From the NCBI RefSeq assembly GCF_016097555.1, contig NC_054712.1, positions 49,730,209 through 49,794,208 on the forward strand: a DNA stretch of 64,000 nucleotides, given 5' to 3'. Source of the DNA: Gigantopelta aegis. Lineage: Eukaryota; Mollusca; Gastropoda; Neomphalida; Peltospiridae. The stretch's first letter is position 1; each line of letters opens with the position of its first letter. Below are positions 10,380 to 22,090 of this stretch, piece by piece. The notes beneath the pieces are model-generated. The model had not been told where the DNA came from, made no database searches, and was given only the letters and a program-made list of their open reading frames with translations. Both the position numbers and the translations under genes were made by a program.

Positions 10380-10917
10380 GGGGTTGTATTCAGGGACGTT
10401 ACAATTATTGCAGTTGAGAGAGTCTAATATTCTAGTTTTAAATTTAATACTATTTAATGCAATAGAAACTCCCATTATCAACCTTGCAATAATTTTGGTT
10501 GTTCTATTATTAAAAGAGATAGGTCCAGGTGAAAAGACCTTGGGCTTGATATTTGCGTGCCACGCCCTGGTTCTGTGATACCAATCAACTTGCCACAGGC
10601 CATCAATGCCCGGCACTCCCATCGAGCAGACCTCATTGTAATTATGGCCAACAGACAGCCGCGTCCAGCAAACTGCACTTTGCGCCGGCACTCCAGAATA
10701 ACTTCAATATTTTTAAGCAATTATTTATTATAAAATGTTTGAATATTTTTTATTAGTTCTGGTCTGATACTATGTGAACCCCCTACAGCCTGCAGCGCAC
10801 TCAGACTATCTGAGAAGTTGACATATCTAAAAGGGCTTACTTCATTTTCACTGATTTAATATCCACATATGCAAATAGAGTATGGCCATTATTTCTGTAG
10901 TATAAACTGATATATAT
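10380..10917 (-). mobile_element. LINE RNase H/C-terminal relic, duplicate copy
   Basis: Counterpart of 6360-6861. Minus-strand translation shows 'NRTTKIIARLIMGVSIALN' and 'DSLNCNNCNVPE', the C-terminal region after RNase H. It contains small indels relative to unit 1, including 'ttatttattataaaa' near 10720. Confidence 0.7.
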
Positions 10918-11498
10918 ATGTGTGGCTGCATGACAAAAGGTGCCACATGGTAAAAAAAAGAAGGTGTTTTTGAAGGAATAAGATAAAGCACATTCTACAG
11001 AGCAAAATTCTGTTTTAATTATGAAAATCTGATGAAAACTTTCCGAAATATTGAACTTTTTGTACAGACAATTATGATTTTTTTCAAAGGACCATCTTTG
11101 AGAAAATGAAGTCCGAAGTTTTACACAAAAAACCTGATTCATTATTGCTTGAAATCTTCATTAATAATTATAATATATGCCAACCAAGTTATTCTGTACT
11201 CTGTAACCACGTAATATTTGTTTTAACAGTATATGCCATTGACAAGAATTTATATTGAACCTCCATTACACATTCCCCCCTCCCCCTTTAAAAAAAAAAA
11301 TAAAAAAAATGCACAATAGTATCCACCATCAATAAAATGAGAAACTATCAGTGCTCACACCAAATATGAATGCTATGATTAGACAGGAATATTTAGTCAA
11401 ACATAAGTCAATAGTTCTCCAGCTTTGAACATACAGTAAGTTCTCACATACCAGGTTGTAACACGGCCAGAGTAATGAGCCCGATGACCACCTCGATT

Positions 11499-11747
11499 TC
11501 AGTAAATAGATTTGTTTGATTCGTTTGATTCGAAATCCGATTCCGACTCACTCTGATCCCTAATTACAAAGTAGTCCATAATAATGTCTTGTAACACATC
11601 GTCAGAAGCAATGTTTCTCATACTGGCATTGATGTTTAACAGCGAATTCAACTGGCGAGCCACCTCAGCTTCCTTTGTCATTACACATGCTGGTCTCACG
11701 GGCGCCGCCATTTTCTCAATTGATAGTACCGTGAATCGAGCAGGCAC
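11499..11747 (-). CDS. First-exon-like open frame inside the transposon (possible captured host exon)
   Basis: The minus strand has a CpG-rich start context and 'atggcggcgcc' (ATG at 11711), encoding MAAPVRPACVMTKEAEVARQ and then a hydrophilic stretch ending in an acidic Ser/Glu tract. A strong donor 'gtgagt' follows the codons for MDYFVIRDQ, so the exon may end near 11550. No known domain is recognised and no second exon was found within the element. It could be a fragment of a host gene carried by the transposon or the remnant of an unknown transposon protein. Confidence 0.3.
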   Translation of the reverse strand: MPARFTVLSIEKMAAPVRPACVMTKEAEVARQLNSLLNINASMRNIASDDVLQDIIMDYFVIRDQSESESDFESNESNKSIY

Positions 11748-12268
11748 TTGTTTTTTTACATGTTCGTCTCGATTTAGCTCGATTTAAATACGTTTCACGT
11801 CTCGCATTACAACATACACAGTCTTAGTACTACTTCAAATGCATTTTTACTTCATAAATTGAACAGACGATCGCACGTTTTTCTTATTTTGTAGTTTGGG
11901 AAAAAGTAATTGTTGAATTTTGCCACGAAAATTGTCTCAATGCGCATTACTCTTACATGACAAATATATCTGCGCACTTGCTATATTTAGAAAGTAGAGT
12001 TCACGACCTTTCCAGTGGCATGCAATACTTGGCGTTGAAAAGTCCAAGATTTTATAATAAACTCAGCCAAATAAGTGATTAATTCTTGCGTAATTAAAGA
12101 CAATTAGAATTTGACAGGTTGTACACAATCACCAAATAACATGTTTTATTGTTTTATTTTAGGAAAAACTATGTATTAGTATGAAAGTTAAGTTGTTTTA
12201 AAAACTGTTTGTGCTAAAAACGAAAAAAATAATTTTTTCATGTATTTTATTGTAATTGGCTGTTACGC

Positions 12269-12861
12269 CAATCTAATTAAAATTAGCTCCACTATTACAT
12301 GTGAATCTAAAGACAGCCAGTTGGAGCTCATGTCCACCAATCAAAACCTTACTTGCAGAATCCTGCCAGTGATTTAAAACTAACAACACTGCGTAGTCCC
12401 CAATGTCCAGGTAACATTTCGTCTGTAAATAATAATTTAAATATTGACTAATCACACTTCGGCTTTTATAACGTTATTTGGGAGCATACAAATTCTAAAA
12501 ATATCGGGCGAGTCTATTTTAGTGGCCGCAGTACAGCGAACCATACCAATACGTACGGGGTGGGTTATCAGTCTTCAATTTTACATTAAAAATATTGATT
12601 TATTTATAAAATAAAATAAAAACTAAATCAGTCTTCAGTTTTACATTACAAATTATTTATTTTATAAAATAAAACATGTTTTAAGGCATTCGTAATTCAC
12701 ACGAAACATGTCGTATACCCTCAGGATAATTCGGAATGTTTTCAAATTATTTTTAAATCACTGGCAGGATTCTGCAAGTAAGGTTTTGATTGGTGGACAT
12801 GAGCTCCAACTGGCTGTCTTTAGATCCACATGTAATAGTGGAGCTAATTTTAATTAGATTG
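12269..12861. mobile_element. Mutator-like MITE, 593 bp, 9-bp target duplication
   Basis: Ends 'caatctaattaaaattagc' and 'gctaattttaattagattg'. The inverted similarity extends about 120 bp inward on each side, through 'tggagctcatgtcc' and 'tgccagtgatttaaa'. Exact 9-bp target duplications CTGTTACGC lie at 12260-12268 and 12862-12870. The 9-bp length points to Mutator-like elements. The interior is A/T-rich and non-coding. It is nested in the 10919-12918 transposon. Confidence 0.9.
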
Positions 12862-12920
12862 CTGTTACGCGATATTACAATGCGCGACATCCGGCACCTT
12901 TTGTCGTGCAGCCACACATA

Positions 12921-13735
12921 TACTCTTCAAAAAAGGTAGGGGAATCTGACATATTAATGTTAATATCAATTATTAGACCGAACATACGTTTTGACCACAG
13001 ATATCCTAGTAAAGAACGTCCAGGTCTGTTTATCAATATCAGAATGAATAAATGAATGTTTAACGTCACCCCAGCACGAAAAATACATCGGCTATTGGGT
13101 GTCAAATTATGGTAATGCAAACAAATAAGGTGATGATCAACATCAATATAAAAATGCAAGATTTAAATAAAAACAGTGTAAAGAACTGTGCATAAATACA
13201 AATATCACAGATAGATACTGACTTTTACTCAAAATTTCAATTTGTGCTGTATTGGCCATTCTCAAAGAGAATGTTACACCTCTGCACCACGGTGAGGTTA
13301 CAGCACGCGCAGGGGATCAACATACCGAAACGCATTCCATAGTTTGCACGTGCATCACGTAGTTGCGCCGTACACGTGCGTGGGGTGTCATTCTCGATTT
13401 TGACAATTTCCAGGAAGGTCGATTAATCACTGTGGAACAATATTTCTGTCAATCGTTTTCATTCTGTTGATCATACAGTTGTTATTGTTTTGTTTTTAAT
13501 CATTTTTATTGTTTGAATTTGCGAATTACTGGTAAACTTTCAAATTTCACTTCTGACCCCAAACATCCTTCAAGATCTTTGGTGGTCATAAAACCTACTG
13601 TAATACTGAACTACCGGTTGTAATGTTTGCCCAATTAATTCACTATTATCAAATAACCATTCCCCACAGCTAATATACCTTACAATTTGACAATTGTAAA
13701 TTCTTATTAGAGTTCCCCTATTTTTTTTAAGAGTA
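12921..13735. mobile_element. Tc1/mariner-like element, duplicate copy
   Basis: Counterpart of 6862-7666 with the same TIR ends. One internal difference, 'cactgtggaacaatatttctg' near 13430, replaces 'caatcaattagtc', which looks like a small replacement. Confidence 0.82.
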
Positions 13736-13876
13736 TATTATCCGATAGCCTAGCCCTAACGGTGATCGGTTTATTTAAAATTTGAATTTCAAAGGCCATA
13801 CCAGCTCTACCTGTAGTGGGGTTCTTGGACCCATCAGTATACACCTGAGTGTATTCCGGGTACAATTCCCCCACTT
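13736..13876 (-). mobile_element. LINE RNase H N-terminal relic, duplicate copy
   Basis: Counterpart of 7667-7806, with the same 'TDGSKNPTTGRAGMA' reading on the minus strand. Confidence 0.7.
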
Positions 13877-13899
13877 ATTACTTTAAAAAGAAAATGTTT

Positions 13900-16800
13900 G
13901 GAAACAGGTAGCTGAATTTTACCCAGTTCTTCTCGACTTTAAAAATTACATTGTGAGTGGTGATCTGCCAAGGAAACTCAAATCTAAGACTAGCGTTACT
14001 AACTGACAGACCAATAAGTCGTTAGAAAATTTATTAATATAAAAAACGATAGATATGTCTCTATCTCTTGCACTGTCAACCTTGACGGGTTTTAATGGGT
14101 TAATAGGGACAAGGTTTCTTACTTTATTAAAATATTTTACACCTTGTTTGATTCTCCTAAGTGTTAGAGGAAGAATACCAAGCTCAACAAGAACATTCTT
14201 TTGGATTGACCTAGGTCACTTTATTGTTAGATCTCTTAATTATAGTTATAATATAAATGAAATGTCCAACACTTAAAAATTAGGAATTATTACTTGTATA
14301 CCGAAATTAAATAAAACCAAAGCAGTTTTTAACAAATTGGCGTCCTATTACTTTATTGAACTGTATATACAAAATAGCTTCAGGATGCATAGCCAATAGA
14401 ATAAAAACAGTACTTGATACAATTACACTGACCAGTGATCCATAACTGGTTCAACAAAGGCCATGGTTTGTGCTATCCTGCCTGTGGGAAGCGCAAATAA
14501 AAGATCCCTTGCTGCTAATCGGAAAGAGTAGCCCATGTAGTGGCGACAGCGGGTTTCCTTTCAAAATCTGTGTGGTCCTTAACCATATGTCTGACGCCAT
14601 ATAACCGTAAATAAAAATGTGTTGAGTGCGTCGCTAAATAAAACATTTCTTTGATTCAATTACAAAGGCAGGTATATTGGTGAAAATGTACGATTAATAT
14701 TTGACATAATGGACTATACAGAAAGACAAAAAATACCAGGTATGTTGGTTTTGGTAGATTTTGAAAAAGCCTTCGACTCGGTCTCCTGGGATTTTATTGA
14801 ACAAACGCTAAATATTTTTAACTTTAAATATTCAATACAAAAGGGGATAAATACTCTTTATAAAAAATTCTGTGTCGCGAATATTACAAAATGGGTTTCT
14901 ATCAGAAAGTTTTAAGTTAGAAGGGGGTTGTAGGCAAGGCGATCCACTATCCCCCTATATTTTTATCATATGTACTGAAATTCTAGCAATATTAATCAGA
15001 AATTCAAATGATATTAAAGGAATACATATTAATGGGGAAGAATACCTTCTATCTCAGTATGCAGATGATAAAACCTTTATTTTAGACGGATCACCCCAGC
15101 CCTGGATAGTGCTATAAGTGTATTAGATATGTATGCAGATGTTTCTGGTTTGAAAATAAATTACTCAAAATCGAAAATTATATGGATAAGAAGTAAGAAA
15201 TTCTCAAAAGAGGTCTTGCATCCATCAAAATGGAAGCTAGAATGGGGAGCTAAATCTCTTAGTCTATTAGGAGTAAACGTTTCTCTAAATATGCAACAAA
15301 TGATTGATGAAAATTAGGAATATAAAATACTGGAAATGAAGAATTCTATGAAACGGTGGTCAATAAGAAAATTAACCGTTTTGGGTAGAATTATTGTGGT
15401 AAAATCGCTTGTAATACTCAAAATAACGCATTTACTTATTTCTTTACCAAACCCACCGGAAAGATAATTAAAACAAATAAATAAATTACTTTTTAATTTT
15501 GTATGGCAAAAACAAACTGACTTGGATAAAAAGACTGTTTGGGTCCAATTCTAAATTGGCAAATATGTTTCAGTCTATAAGAGGTTTAACAACCAGAGAC
15601 TTAGTTATACATGGTGATTTTTTTAATTCAGCTTAGTTTTGGAAGGATGTATTAAATAGTTGGATTTTAGTTCAACAAAAATTAACATTTCAAAATGAAG
15701 AAGAAATTCTAAGTTTGAACATTTGGAATAATAGTAATATACTAATAGACAGAAAACCTATATTATATAACAATTTCATCGAAAAAGGCGTTATATTTTT
15801 ATATGATTTACTAGATAGCCCAGGGCAGTTTATGGATTATAACACTTTTAATACAAAATATAATATACGATCAAATATTTTAGAATATGCGTCTTTAATA
15901 TGTGAAATCAATTTATTTATACGAAACAAAACAAATTTAAATAAACAAGCATACGAAGTGCCTAAACATACAGTATTTCCTTCGAAAATAAAGCTTCTTG
16001 CGAAAAACAAACCGGGAAGTACAGAAATATATAAAGTACTGAATAATGCTACTGTAGTTCCTATATTACAACTGAAATATTCTCGTGAAGGATGCTGTTT
16101 TCCTACTTGAAAATGGGCAAAGTATTATAGTCTGCCATTTATGATTTTGAAAGACCTAACTCTGCTATGGTTTCAGTACCAAATTTTACATAGGATTATA
16201 CCAACAAATTCGTTTTTATATAAAATAAAGTATATTGTTTCCAGTACTTGTAACTTTTGTAATCAGCAACCAGAAACATTGCAACACTTGTTTATGATTG
16301 CCCTAAAGTCAGTGAACTTTGGAAAACTATAGAACAATGGTTACAGCAAAAAGGTGATTATATTCAGCTTGATATAAGTATGGTTCTATTCGGCAGCATA
16401 CATACAAATCATAAATTTGTGAATTGGCTTATTGTCAATGTAAAGCATTATATATATATATATATAGAACAAAACTTCAAAGGAATATACTTCATATAAC
16501 TTGAATTAAAAATGTAATTACAGATAAATTACAAATAGAGAAATATATACTCTATAAAAATTGTTCACATAAAGAGTTTGATGAAAACTGGGCACCTTGG
16601 CAAAGATGTCTAGAAAATTAAACTTGGCCTTAATAGTTAAAAAAAACTCCAATATAAGACACATACTGTTGGGGGGTTTTGTAACCTAAAAGTCAATAAC
16701 GTTTGTTTTCTATATTTGGAAATATGGATTTTTCTTTTCTTCTTTTCTCTCTGTCTATCTGTTTAAATTCTCTTTTATTATATATTTATTCCGTCATTAA

Positions 16801-16960
16801 TTTTATGCTCCAAATTTGACTGTTTCATTTAACTAGTAATTTTATTGAATGCACTTTATATTTATGTATCTATTGTAAGATAATGATTTCAGGGCCCCAA
16901 CCGTGACATTATCAATATATAAATATCTGGGGCAATAAAAAACAAAAAAACAAAACCAAA
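13900..16960 (+). mobile_element. L1/Tx1-type LINE, 5' truncated and decayed
   Basis: Reverse transcriptase motifs are readable in order: a pre-RT stretch with 'FFWIDLGHFIVRSLNYSY' (about 14190), then 'LVDFEKAFDSVSWDF' (14745-14790). 'CRQGDPLSPYIF' follows at about 14930, then 'YADDKTFILDGS' (15057-15093, where the usual YADDT is YADDK) and 'VSGLKINYSKSKIIWI'. The C-terminal part has 'LWFQYQILHRIIPTN' and a 'CNFCNQQPETLQHLF' Cys/His motif (16250-16295). The 3' end is 'ggggcaataaaaaacaaaa' near 16945. Stops and frameshifts are frequent, and no endonuclease domain is left. A SINE sits at 14428-14652. Confidence 0.88.
14428..14652 (+). repeat. SINE family B, 5' truncated, inserted in the LINE
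   Basis: Body 'accagtgatccataactgg ... gcgtcgctaaataaaacattt'. The target duplication 'gatacaattaca'/'gattcaattaca' lies at 14416-14427 and 14653-14664 (one mismatch). Removing it reconnects the LINE coding sequence. Confidence 0.88.
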
Positions 16961-17036
16961 CGCTCAACAAGAACGCGGTCATAGGGCGTACATATAGAAA
17001 CACTCAAAATAATCATGAGTGCTCTATTATATACGC

Positions 17037-17345
17037 GGGACGGGACGTAGCCCAGTGGTGAAACGCTCGCTTGATGCGCGGTCGGTTTGGGATCGATCTC
17101 CGTCGGTGGGTCATTGGGTTATTTCTCGTTCCAGCCAGTACACCACTACTGGTACATCAAAGGCCGTGGTATGTACTATCCTATCTATGGGAAAGTGCAT
17201 ATAAAAGATCCCTTGCTGCATTGGAAAAAATGTAGCGGGTTTCCTCTGATGACTACGTGTCAGAATTACCAAATGTTTGACACTCAATAGCCGATGATTT
17301 ATTAATCAATGTTCTCAAGTGGTGTCGTTAAACTAAACAAACAAA
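17037..17345 (+). repeat. SINE family C, full length
   Basis: tRNA-like head 'cgtagcccagtggtgaaac ... gggatcgatctcc', body with 'ggccgtggtatgtactatcc' and 'cataaaagatcccttgctg'-like sequence, tail 'tggtgtcgttaaactaaac'. Perfect 14-bp target duplications TCTATTATATACGC at 17023-17036 and 17346-17359. Confidence 0.92.
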
Positions 17346-17359
17346 TCTATTATATACGC

Positions 17360-17637
17360 TCTCCAGCATTTTGAGCTTGGGGTCCTGGAAAGACACTTCG
17401 AATCGCGTGCTATTGATTCGGAGCTAACACGCTATGACGTCACGCACCGTAGACGCCAGCTTTCATATATAATATATTTATGTTGCCATCGAAAAAACAG
17501 CGATTCTATGACGATGCGTGTAATTTAGCCAAGATCGTACGAAAACAAAAGAAACGGATCCACAATTCTCTTTGAACACACGCAGTGGTATCAAACAAAG
17601 CGAAACGATCACTTTTTCCGTATATTGAAAGAAATGA
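17360..17637. other. Unassigned sequence
   Basis: No gene, repeat or motif recognised between the two SINE regions. Confidence 0.5.
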
Positions 17638-17899
17638 AAGAACTGTTTTATTTAACGACGCACCACTCAACACATTTTATTTACGGTTATATGGCGTCAG
17701 ACATATGGCTAAGGACCACACAGATATTGAGATAGGAAACCCGCTGTCGCCACTTCATGGGCTACTCATTTCGATTAGCAGCAAGGGATCTTTTATATGC
17801 ACAATCCCACAGACAAGGTAGCACATACCACGGCCGTAAATAAAATGTGTTGAGTGCGTCGTTAAAAAAAATGTGTCCTTCTTTCCTTCCTTCGATCCT
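17638..17899 (-). repeat. SINE family B/C pieces in inverted arrangement
   Basis: 17640-17832 is a minus-strand SINE body and tail ('tttatttaacgacgcac ... accacggcc'). It is joined at 'cggccgtaaataaaatg' to a short plus-strand tail ending in (TTCC)n. The head of the minus copy is missing, so the join is a rearrangement or a second insertion. Confidence 0.75.
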
Positions 17900-18344
17900 T
17901 TTACCGTCTGCAAAATTTACCACCTGCAAAATACCGTCTGCAAACTATCAAATAATTGACAGACGCCGCAGTTCAGGCAGAAGTAGATCAGCACACCCAA
18001 TACGCCAATATTGCAAATGGACGAGCATCACACCACAACTGAATTATGTTCAACAATGAGCTGCACGCTATATAATGTTCAGTTTGAAAGTAATGTCAAT
18101 ATTCTAGCGGAAGAATAACAATAGAGCATTGACAGCGTTTCGATGTTTATGTTTTGACATAGAAACTGGCTACCCGTGGGAGCTCTCTCTCAGAGAAGGC
18201 CCAAAACATCCTAACACTGCGACACCTAAATGCTACGTCAATGATAAATCGATTTGACATACATATTAAAATGTTGAACGTCTCGGGTCAGTGATCGCAC
18301 CACTCGGGATAGACATGTATAAAACCCCGGTGGTGTGTGGACAT
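17900..18344. other. Unassigned sequence with a TATA-like motif
   Basis: No coding sequence. 'tgtataaaacccc' near 18315 followed by 'gtgtggacattc' about 25 bp on resembles a TATA promoter, but no exon was found downstream and the sequence runs into microsatellites. Weak. Confidence 0.25.
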
Positions 18345-18371
18345 TCATCCATCCATCCATCCATCCATCCA

Positions 18372-18462
<91 letters not shown>
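18345..18462. repeat. (ATCC)n followed by (CT)n microsatellite
   Basis: About eight 'atcc' units, then some 43 'ct' units. Confidence 0.95.
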
Positions 18463-18463
<1 letters not shown>

Positions 18464-18536
18464 ATGCTAGGAATTCAAGCTAGTACACTCCATGGGACAG
18501 CATACAATATTTAATGGACATACCAATATGTTATAC

Positions 18537-19448
18537 TGTAAAACGGGTATTATTCGCGAATGTGTAATTTTCGCGTTTTTCGCGTTTTTAATTTAGCCGC
18601 AAAAATTACACTTACGCAAATAATAAAATCCATTAGAACAACAACAACAACAACAACAACAAAACACAGTTTAGCAATTTTGGCATGCTGTTCTGCATCA
18701 TACAGTCTATATTCACTGTGTTTTTGTTTACGATTTGTAGAAGTGTTTAATTTATCAACGGCTGTGTCGATTGAACTTCTTCGATCGTTAAACACGTTGA
18801 AGGGTCAGGTAAACCAACAGTTTCAGGTTTGTCCGCGCTTTTATTAAACAACTCCAAAATTGAACCTGCCATAACGCTGTTTTTGTGAAGAATGATAAAT
18901 ATAGTTGATTTTTGGAACAGACATTCTTACTGGTATTGTTACGCTGTGAATAAACATTTAGAAATTAGTATAATGAGCCATTTTTAATTGGCCAATCAAA
19001 ATAAGGGACACAAATGGTTTTGTAAACTTCAGGAAAAACGTCATCGACAAGTGACAAAAAAGAGAAGAGGTGAGACGTTTTTAACAACCGGTTTTTAAAC
19101 ATTAAAACAAGATTACTAGTACAAGTGTTTGTCTTTATTTCACACTTTCTGGAGAGTTGATTGAACCACATCCTGGATTATGTCATTAATTGTACACACA
19201 GTGTGGTCGCCGCTGGACATGTGGCTGCAGCACTTAGCGGAGTCGCTCAAAAAGGGATAATATTACGTATACCTCTGTTGATCACTCTAGTTAATAACTT
19301 ATGTACCAAAGTATAGTTTTATACGTGTTAGTAATTTAAAAAAACAAACAAACAAAAAACAAAAAACAAAAACCATGACACCGCGAAAATTAAAAACCGC
19401 GAACTGCCTGCATTTTTGATATCGCGAAAATTTACTGCCGTTTTACAT
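18537..19448. mobile_element. Inverted-repeat DNA element with 'ttcgcg' sub-terminal motifs
   Basis: Ends 'tgtaaaacggg' and 'gccgttttaca'. Repeated 'ttttcgcg'/'cgcgaaaat' motifs lie inside both ends (18557-18600 and 19382-19432). No transposase frame and no clear target duplication. The internal (CAA)n creates spurious open frames. The superfamily is uncertain. Confidence 0.55.
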
Positions 19449-19922
19449 ACAAATGTATATAGAATACTAAACGAGCTTGCCTGTTATACCATTTTCATGA
19501 AACGAGTGGACAGTTTTGGTATCCCAACAGGTACCTCAGCAGGCAGTCATAACGGGGAAATTAAAAATCAGAAATTATCACGCATTGGTCTAACGAACAA
19601 TACTATTGGATGATTTGACACTTACAAACCAATGACCTTGTTGGTACTAAATATGGCGTCATCACTATTTGACAAACACACACAATGACGTCATGTAGTT
19701 TAAAGCGTTTGCGTTTACGGCTGTCTGTTTTTGGTGTTAAATTTATAACAAAATGTCATTTTAACGCAATTCATCATAGATTTTGTACCAGAATAAAGAG
19801 AACTTTTGTTTTTGAAAATTATCTATGAACGTGATTAAATTACAAAGATATAGCAATACTCAGAACAACTGCGTAAAGTGGTTTATATCGTTTCTATACA
19901 TGTACGTGCATGTGTGTCGAAA
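19449..19922. other. Unassigned sequence
   Basis: No gene or repeat recognised. Confidence 0.5.
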
Positions 19923-19985
19923 GCCCTGACGCCATATAACCGTGAATACAATGTACTGAGTGCGTCGTTAAATAAAACATTTCAC
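19923..19985 (+). repeat. 63-bp severely 5'-truncated SINE tail
   Basis: Only 'gccctgacgccatataaccg ... gttaaataaaacatttcac' is present, yet it has its own target duplication GTGTGTCGAAA (19912-19922 and 19986-19996). It is therefore a genuine truncated insertion and not decay. Confidence 0.88.
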
Positions 19986-20161
19986 GTGTGTCGAAAATAA
20001 AGGATTTTAAGAAGAAAAAAATAGCTAAGGTAATAAATAGAATACCAAACTCGGTACCAGTTATTATCAAATATATGTCCCTCGTGACATACATTTGATA
20101 AATACTGGTGACTCGTTTATTATCCTCTATATCTACAACTTAGGAACTGTATTGAGATAAG

Positions 20162-20450
20162 GGCGGGATTTAGCTCAGTCGGTTGAGTGCTCGCTTGAGG
20201 TGCGTGCGCCGCAGGATCGAACCACCTCGGTGAATCAATTCAACTGATTGGGGGTTTTCTCGTTTCAGCCAGTGGTATGTGCTATCCTGTATGTGGGACG
20301 GTGCATATAAAAGATCCCTTGCTACTAATGGAACAATGTATCGGGTTTCTTCACAGAGACTATATGTCAAAATTACCAAATATTTAATGTCCAATAGCCG
20401 ATGATTAATCAATCAATGTGCTCTAGTAAGTTTTACATTCACTTTTAAAC
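20162..20450 (+). repeat. SINE family C variant
   Basis: Head 'gcgggatttagctcagtcgg' with 'aggatcgaac', body 'ataaaagatcccttgctac', tail 'caatgtgctctagtaag'. The same head type recurs at 34928. Confidence 0.85.
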
Positions 20451-20595
20451 AGAAGCTGGGGTGTGATGCGTAACCCGCATTGATATATTATCAGGTAAAA
20501 CTTTCTAAAGGTTACTTTTTAGGTCAGCTGACGGAACAGGGCATTCATGTACCAAATGATTACATCCCGAAATGAATTTGCATTACAAAGTTTTT

Positions 20596-20815
20596 AAAGA
20601 TTTTTTATGTTTAACGACACCACAAGAGCACATTGATATATTAATCATGGGCTATTGGATGTCAAAGTAATAATTTCGACATATAGTCTTAGAGAGGAAA
20701 CCCGCTACGCTTTTTCATTAGTAGCAATGGATCTTTTATATGCACCATCCCTCATGCATGATAGCATATACCACGGCATTTGATATACCAGTGGTGGTGC
20801 ACTGGCTAGAGAATT
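20596..20815 (-). repeat. SINE family C, head truncated (minus)
   Basis: Complement of the family C tail and body ('atgtttaacgacaccac ... accacggcatttgatatacc'). Confidence 0.85.
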
Positions 20816-20882
20816 AGCATTACATGTATATTAATACAAATTAATGTTTAAACATTACGTGACAATGACTGCTGGGGCATTC

Positions 20883-21005
20883 GGGCGGCACGTAGCCCAG
20901 TGGCAAAACGCTCGTTTAATGCGTGGTCGGTCTGGGATCGATCCCCTTGGTGGAAGCATTGGGCTATCTCTCGTTCCATCCAGTGCACCACGACTGGTAT
21001 ATGCT
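20883..21005 (+). repeat. SINE family C head only
   Basis: 'ggcacgtagcccagtggc ... gggatcgatcccc ... accacgactggtata', after which similarity stops abruptly. Confidence 0.82.
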
Positions 21006-21089
21006 GAGGCATTCGATCGCATAGATTTTAGAACAAAAAGCCATAATGATGTGCGTAAAACACAAACAAAACAGTAGTGGCGTAGGAAG

Positions 21090-21183
21090 GTGACACACCC
21101 ACACGCACACGCACACGCACACACCCACAGAAACAAACATATATATGTGTGTGTCCACACATACACACACAGAGATATATACA

Positions 21184-21219
<36 letters not shown>

Positions 21220-21245
21220 TGTGTATATGGTGTGTGTATGTGTGA

Positions 21246-21335
<90 letters not shown>
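21090..21335. repeat. (CA)n, (TG)n and (TA)n microsatellite cluster
   Basis: Imperfect CA repeats at 21093-21130, TG at 21186-21250 and about 80 bp of TA at 21252-21334. Long Tyr-Ile or Val-Cys open frames here are artefacts of the repeats. Confidence 0.95.
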
Positions 21336-21341
<6 letters not shown>

Positions 21342-21439
21342 ATATCTTGCGTCACACTTTCATGTCATAAATAAAAACCTGTACTCGACGCCAGTGTGAT
21401 GTTCAAAGAAGCATGCTTAGCGCCGGTAGCTAGGCAACT

Positions 21440-21540
21440 GTAAGATGCCTTTAGCGATAAGATCGATTCGTAAAGGTTCTAATTGGCACCATATATATCG
21501 TGCTGGAGTGTCGTTAAACATTCATTCATTCATTCATTCC
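21440..21540 (+). repeat. SINE family D tail with (ATTC)n
   Basis: 'gcctttagcgataagatcg ... tgctggagtgtcgttaaac' then about five 'attc' units. 'aattggca' flanks both sides (21480 and 21540), possibly a target duplication. Confidence 0.7.
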
Positions 21541-22090
21541 AATTGGCATCAAATCAAATCCCATTGCCGATTATGTTAACGTTTACTAATAAAAATGATA
21601 GTGTATTAACACACCCAGGCGATACACCCCACCGAAGTGTGGCACCTCACGTTTAATCTACATGCAAGAAAATTGGAGGGTGGGGTACATACCATTTAAA
21701 GAGACATTCCTGAGTTTGCTGCATTGTAAGATGTTTCCGACTAATACAATATTTCTACTATTAAACTTACATATTAAATATATTTTCTTGTTTAGAATAT
21801 CAGTGTCTGTATATTCAATGTGTTTCTGGTCGTCTTAATATAGGCCCCTACTCAAAAGCAAAAGTTATTGTGACACACAAAAGACAAAGATAACTGTTGA
21901 TAAGTTTTTACTGCCGTGTATGAAACGTTATAGCATGGAAAGAGAAATGTCCGAAGGTATGAAAACGACCAATAGTCCATGAAAAGGGCGCACCTGCCAT
22001 ATGCAAATGAGCCACATCACTAGAGGGGGTCCAGTGCGAAGTTAACACAGTCAGTAGCGAGTGTGTCCACCTTGAACATTGATACAGGCC

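Larger units (their letters stand above)
10919..12918. mobile_element. 2.0-kb terminal-inverted-repeat DNA transposon, non-autonomous
   Basis: Ends 'tgtgtggctgcatgac'+'aaaaggtgcc' and their complement at 12892-12918 form about 27-bp inverted repeats with one mismatch. The empty site survives in duplication unit 1 (6851-6870), so the insertion came after the tandem duplication. It landed in a (TA)n run, so the target duplication (2, 4 or 6 bp) cannot be fixed and the superfamily stays open. No transposase is visible. It carries a first-exon-like segment (11535-11711) and a nested MITE (12269-12861). Confidence 0.88.
7827..13896. repeat. Tandem duplication, unit 2, enlarged by a 2.0-kb transposon
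   Basis: Homologous to 3757-7826 throughout, except for the insertion at 10919-12918, which unit 1 lacks. It holds the pseudogene, second hairpin (9136), second TTAA MITE (9769), LINE pieces (10380-10917, 13736-13876) and Tc1-like element (12921). Confidence 0.93.

Noticed and set aside
18301-18345. TATA promoter driving a gene
   Set aside because: A TATA-like string is present but no exon follows. Downstream is microsatellite and transposon sequence.
20855-21399. Open frames rich in Tyr-Ile or Val-Cys
   Set aside because: Produced by (TA)n and (TG)n microsatellites.
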